This document shows positions 6,006 through 8,990 of a stretch of 8,990 nucleotides of DNA, in pieces (position 1 is the first letter of the stretch; each line of letters opens with the position of its first letter). Made by a program: the position numbers and the translations under genes. This DNA is from Armatimonadota bacterium (lineage in GTDB: Bacteria; Armatimonadota; Armatimonadia; Armatimonadales; Armatimonadaceae): contig JACMIS010000229.1 in the NCBI GenBank assembly GCA_014381035.1, positions 1 to 8,990 of the forward strand. The letters run 5' to 3'. The notes beneath the pieces are model-generated. The model did not search any database. It had not been told where the DNA came from and saw only the letters and a list, made by a program, of their open reading frames with translations.

Positions 6006-7616
6006 ATGGGAAGTCAAGCCCACCCACGATTGCAAAAGAACGGGCGCGTAACGCAACTGATCGCGGATGGAAAGCCCTTCCTCGTATTGGGAGGGGAACT
6101 GGGAAATTCTACCGCGTCGGACCTGACCGAGTTCGGACCGATCTGTGAAAAGCTGAAGCGGATGCACCTGAATACGGTATTGCTTCCCGCCTACTGGGAT
6201 CTTATAGAGACACAGGAAGGGCAGTACGACTTTTCCCTGGTTCAGAGAACGATTGAGATAGCCCGCGAACACGGGCTGCGCCTGGTCCTGCTCTGGTTCG
6301 GGACCTGGAAGAATAGTATGTCCTGCTATGCCCCCGGTTGGGTCAAGCGCGATACGGAGCGGTTTCCGCGCGTCCGTCTGCGTTCGGGGGAGGTGGTAGA
6401 GATCATCAGCCCGGCGAGCGACGCGGCCCGGAGGGCGGATACCCGCGCCTTTACCGAACTGATGCGCTGGCTGAAAGGATTCGATGGCGAGCAACACACG
6501 GTGTTGATGGTACAGGTGGAGAACGAGATCGGGATGATCCCGGAACCACGGGATTATTCCGCCGACGCAAAGGCAGCCTATCAGCAACCCGTCCCCGCAA
6601 TACTGCTATCTCGCCTGAGGAATAATGAACTGGGTCCCGAAGTGACTTCGCTGTGGCGACGATCTGGCGGTCACCCCGAGGGAAACTGGTCCCGTGTGTT
6701 CGGGGCGGACGCGCACGGTGAGGAAGTCTTTTCCGCCTGGCAATTTGCCACGTATGTCGAGGCGGCGGCGGCGGCGGGCAAGCGGGAATACGACCTGCCC
6801 TTGTTCGTGAACGCCGCACTGATTCGACCGGGGTATAAACCGGGTCAGTACCCCGGTGCGGGACCGTTGCCTCATCTAATGGAAGTCTGGCAGACCGGAG
6901 CACCGTCGCTGGATATGCTGTGTCCCGATATTTACTTCCCGAATTTCGAGGAGTGGTCGAGCCGTTATGTACGCGGGGATAACCCACTATTTATCCCCGA
7001 AATGGCGGCGTCTGCCCGCGTGGGAGGGAACACGCTGTACGCAATCGCGAAAGGCGCGATGGGCGTCGCGCCTTTCGCGATTGAAACGACAGACAAGGAA
7101 TCGTCGATCACGGAATGCTATCGGTTGCTGGAAGGAATGTCCGCACTCATTCTCGAGTGTCAGCGGGAGGGGAAAATACTCTGCCTGTCGCCGCAGATCG
7201 ATTTCGACTGGAAGGTCCTGAATCAAACCGAGCAAGGGGAGCTCACCGGGATCGCGTTTGAAGCGACGTTCGACCGGTTGGATGGAAGTGCGGACAGTCA
7301 GACGACCATTCTGCCGACTCTCGGGGCGGGGAGGTGGGATGCCCCGCCCGGAACCCCCTGTGGTGCGGCGATGGTGCTCCATACCGGTACCGACGAGTTC
7401 GTCGTCATGGGGTCGGGTGTGGTCGTAACTTTCGCGCCGTCCGACGGACAGGGCAAAATCGGTATCGAGTCCGCACAGGAGGGACGGTTTGAGAATGGCG
7501 GTGTCTGGCAGGGTGGTAGATGGCTCAATGGTGACCAAACCCACCAGGGACGGCACATCCGCTTTGAGCGCGACACCTGGCGTGTGCAGCGGGTCAGACT
7601 ATACCGGTTCGCTTAG
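6006..7616 (+). CDS. GH35 beta-galactosidase with DUF5597-type C-terminus
   Basis: From the ATG the product has 536 residues. It would hydrolyse terminal non-reducing beta-galactose from oligosaccharides. Residues about 12-335 form the clan GH-A barrel: GKPFLVLGGELGNS at the start, then LNTVLLPAYWDLIE, LRLVLLWFGTWKNSMSCYAP, and VQVENEIG with the likely acid/base Glu174. PLFIPEM near the barrel's end holds the likely nucleophile Glu332. Residues about 380-536 form the beta-rich tail seen in the Caulobacter/Xanthomonas-type GH35 enzymes (DUF5597). The sequence lacks a signal peptide, so the enzyme is predicted to be cytoplasmic. It is the second gene of an operon with the SGNH esterase. Relatives act in xyloglucan or other galactoside breakdown, but the substrate here is not known. 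Two oddities are a GCG run giving five alanines (6761-6777) and a perfect 18-bp inverted repeat in the codons just after the nucleophile. Confidence 0.92.
   Translation: MGSQAHPRLQKNGRVTQLIADGKPFLVLGGELGNSTASDLTEFGPICEKLKRMHLNTVLLPAYWDLIETQEGQYDFSLVQRTIEIAREHGLRLVLLWFGTWKNSMSCYAPGWVKRDTERFPRVRLRSGEVVEIISPASDAARRADTRAFTELMRWLKGFDGEQHTVLMVQVENEIGMIPEPRDYSADAKAAYQQPVPAILLSRLRNNELGPEVTSLWRRSGGHPEGNWSRVFGADAHGEEVFSAWQFATYVEAAAAAGKREYDLPLFVNAALIRPGYKPGQYPGAGPLPHLMEVWQTGAPSLDMLCPDIYFPNFEEWSSRYVRGDNPLFIPEMAASARVGGNTLYAIAKGAMGVAPFAIETTDKESSITECYRLLEGMSALILECQREGKILCLSPQIDFDWKVLNQTEQGELTGIAFEATFDRLDGSADSQTTILPTLGAGRWDAPPGTPCGAAMVLHTGTDEFVVMGSGVVVTFAPSDGQGKIGIESAQEGRFENGGVWQGGRWLNGDQTHQGRHIRFERDTWRVQRVRLYRFA
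7042..7083. repeat. Perfect 18-bp inverted repeat inside the GH35 gene
   Basis: The arms are CAATCGCGAAAGGCGCGA (7042-7059) and TCGCGCCTTTCGCGATTG (7066-7083), with a six-base TGGGCG loop. The element encodes AIAKGAMGVAPFAI in the conserved barrel region after the nucleophile, so it does not break the protein. The stem is long, GC-rich and free of mismatches. It would form a very stable hairpin in the mRNA or a cruciform in DNA. No role can be assigned from sequence. Confidence 0.9.
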
Positions 7617-7642
7617 AGTATGGTCTTGTCACCTGAGTGAAC

Positions 7643-7665
7643 GGCATAGTGATTCCTACTATGCC
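7643..7665. repeat. Small hairpin before the terminator
   Basis: GGCATAGT (7643-7650) and ACTATGCC (7658-7665) pair perfectly around a seven-base loop, 26 bases after the GH35 stop codon and 8 bases before the main terminator stem. It may help stop or protect the transcript, but no T-run follows it. Confidence 0.5.
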
Positions 7666-7673
7666 AACACGAA

Positions 7674-7708
7674 AAAACGCCCCGACGATTGATCCGCCGG
7701 GGCGTTTT
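7674..7708. terminator. Bidirectional intrinsic terminator
   Basis: AAAACGCCCCG (7674-7684) and CGGGGCGTTTT (7698-7708) form an 11-bp GC-rich stem around a 13-base loop. On the + strand the stem ends in TTTT followed by CTATTT. On the - strand it ends in six T, from the A-run at 7672-7677. It lies between the convergent GH35 and subtilase genes and can end transcription of both. Confidence 0.9.
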
Positions 7709-7730
7709 CTATTTCCGTATGAAGCGTGCT

Positions 7731-8990
7731 CTACTTCGCCGCAGTCTCCGTGCCGCCAGAAAGCTTGACGGCTTTCCATCCGGCGAGGTTGGCGATCACG
7801 AACGCCGCGCCCATGTTCATCAGGGTCCACGGCGTCGCGGCATTGCCGAACGCGTAGGAGGTGAACGGCGTCAGGTCGTTGTGCCAACCCGCCCACAGGT
7901 TGACGGCGACGCCGAGTGCGAACGCGCCCGACATCTTCGCCGCGCCAAGGCTCTTACGAGTGCCGAGATACGCCGCCAACGGGAGGATCGCCGAGAACGT
8001 CAGCAGGTTCCACGGCGAGTTCGCGCCAAACATGTCTGCCGCCACATCCGCCCCGAAGAAGCCGACTCCGAGCGCGCCCGCCATGCCCGCACGGGTCCAG
8101 AACGAGCGGCGTGGTCCGATTGCCATCAGCAGGAACGCCCCGCCGAAGAGCAGGATGTGCCGCAGTTTGACGCCCTCGACGGCATTTGCCATCGAGACCG
8201 CGCCCGACGCCGACAGGATGCCCGCGCCGTATTTGTTCGGCTCGCCGTTCGGCATCGCGGACTTGGTCAGAATGTCGCGTACCCGCGCCGGGTCGGTCAC
8301 GCCCTGCGATACGACGAGCGCGGCAACCGCGGCGGCGTGCGGAGACGCCATCGAGGTTCCCTGGAACGCGTAGTAGTCATCGCCCTTGGCGCGGTCGCCC
8401 TTGCCGGTCATGATCGTGTTTTGCAGGATGCCGTCTTTCGCGTTGTTCGACTCCATCATGTCGCCGCCCGGTGCCGCCAGTGCGACTTCCTTGCCATACG
8501 ACGAATATGTAGCGATCTTGCCGCTCGGTCCGACCGACGAGATCGCGATACATTCGGGGAACGCCGCCGGATAGCCGACCGGTTCGCCGAATCCGTTCCC
8601 TGCCGCGCAGACGATGACAACGCCTTTTTTCGCCGCGTACTGGCACGCCTTCTGAATCACGGACGACGGCTGGTTGGAACCGAGGCTCATGTTGATGACG
8701 TTCGCGCCCTTGTCGGCGGCGTAGCGGATCGCGTCCGCGATGTCGGACGAATACCCGGAACCGTTCGCGGCGAGAACCTTGACCGGCATGATCGTCGCTT
8801 CGTAGGCGAGACCGGCGACGCCTTCGTTGTTGTTTGTGCTTTCGGCAATCGTCCCGGCAACGTGCGTTCCATGACCATGGTCATCGAACGGGTCGGCGTC
8901 CTTGTTGACGAAGTCGTAGCCCTTCACGAACGTCGTGGTGTTAAAGTCCTTGCACTACTTGCCTTTTTTCGTGGACTCGGCGGCGACACC
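7731..8990 (-). pseudogene. Subtilisin-like (S8) protease with polytopic membrane tail, interrupted by an in-frame TAG
   Basis: The gene runs in from the right edge, so its 5' end is missing. Codons translated from 8990 leftward read GVAAESTKKGK, then a TAG at 8957-8955, then CKDFNTTTFVKGYDFVNKD, continuing in the same frame to the stop at 7731. Counting from the GTG at 8927, the visible part has DDHGHGTHVAG with catalytic His19, AAGN with oxyanion Asn111 and GTSMASPH with catalytic Ser192. The catalytic Asp (DTG motif) would lie at or beyond the window edge. Residues 256-385 contain about five hydrophobic segments (for example RHILLFGGAFLLMAIG and LLTFSAILPLAAYLG), so the protease domain would be tethered to the membrane. 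The family cleaves proteins outside the cytoplasm. A piece restarted at the GTG would lack the Asp and should be inactive. The TAG may be a real nonsense mutation, a base error near the end of the sequence, or read through. The family call is certain; the pseudogene status is not. Confidence 0.75.

Noticed and set aside
8871..8884. Perfect 14-bp palindrome ATGACCATGGTCAT in the subtilase
   Set aside because: It falls on the codons for Asp-Asp-His-Gly-His around the catalytic His, where alternating GAC/CAT/GGT codons readily give a palindrome; it has no loop and no sign of being a separate element.

Overview
The window is GC-rich bacterial chromosome-like sequence with five genes on the + strand and one converging gene on the - strand. 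The best phylogenetic clue is the end of the first gene. It carries a pseudopilin-type segment with SQDYDENYP, closed by WADGHVTWL, a style common in Armatimonadota and seen in some related environmental phyla. Armatimonadota is therefore my best guess, but this is inference without any database search. I see no rRNA, tRNA, CRISPR array, transposase or integrase.

Layout. Bases 1-1002 hold the 3' part of a gene whose product combines beta-propeller-like blades with a pseudopilin-like tail. After a 325-base spacer comes an exported ankyrin-repeat protein (1328-2113). A perfect 17-bp inverted repeat (2140-2187) separates it from a TPR lipoprotein (2228-3103). Next is a cyclopropane-fatty-acid synthase-type methyltransferase (cfa), whose likely start is a non-standard CTG at 3258 placed behind a TATAAT box and a GGAG ribosome binding site. 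An apparent two-gene operon follows: an SGNH/GDSL esterase (4845-5969) and, 36 bases later, a GH35 beta-galactosidase with a DUF5597-type tail (6006-7616). A strong bidirectional terminator (7674-7708) closes this operon. It also serves the converging - strand subtilisin-like protease (7731 to the right edge), which carries a multi-pass membrane tail and an in-frame TAG near its 5' end.

How the genes work together. The esterase and galactosidase look like a small carbohydrate cassette: deacetylation, then removal of terminal beta-galactose. Neither has a visible signal peptide, so both may act on imported oligosaccharides in the cytoplasm. The ankyrin and TPR proteins are both predicted to be exported and are probably protein-binding scaffolds in the cell envelope. 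Cfa modifies membrane lipids. No single pathway links all the genes.

The items most worth checking are a perfect 18-bp inverted repeat inside the GH35 coding sequence, the interrupted membrane-anchored subtilase, the propeller/pseudopilin hybrid, and the CTG start of cfa. I found no convincing defence or otherwise new multi-gene system.
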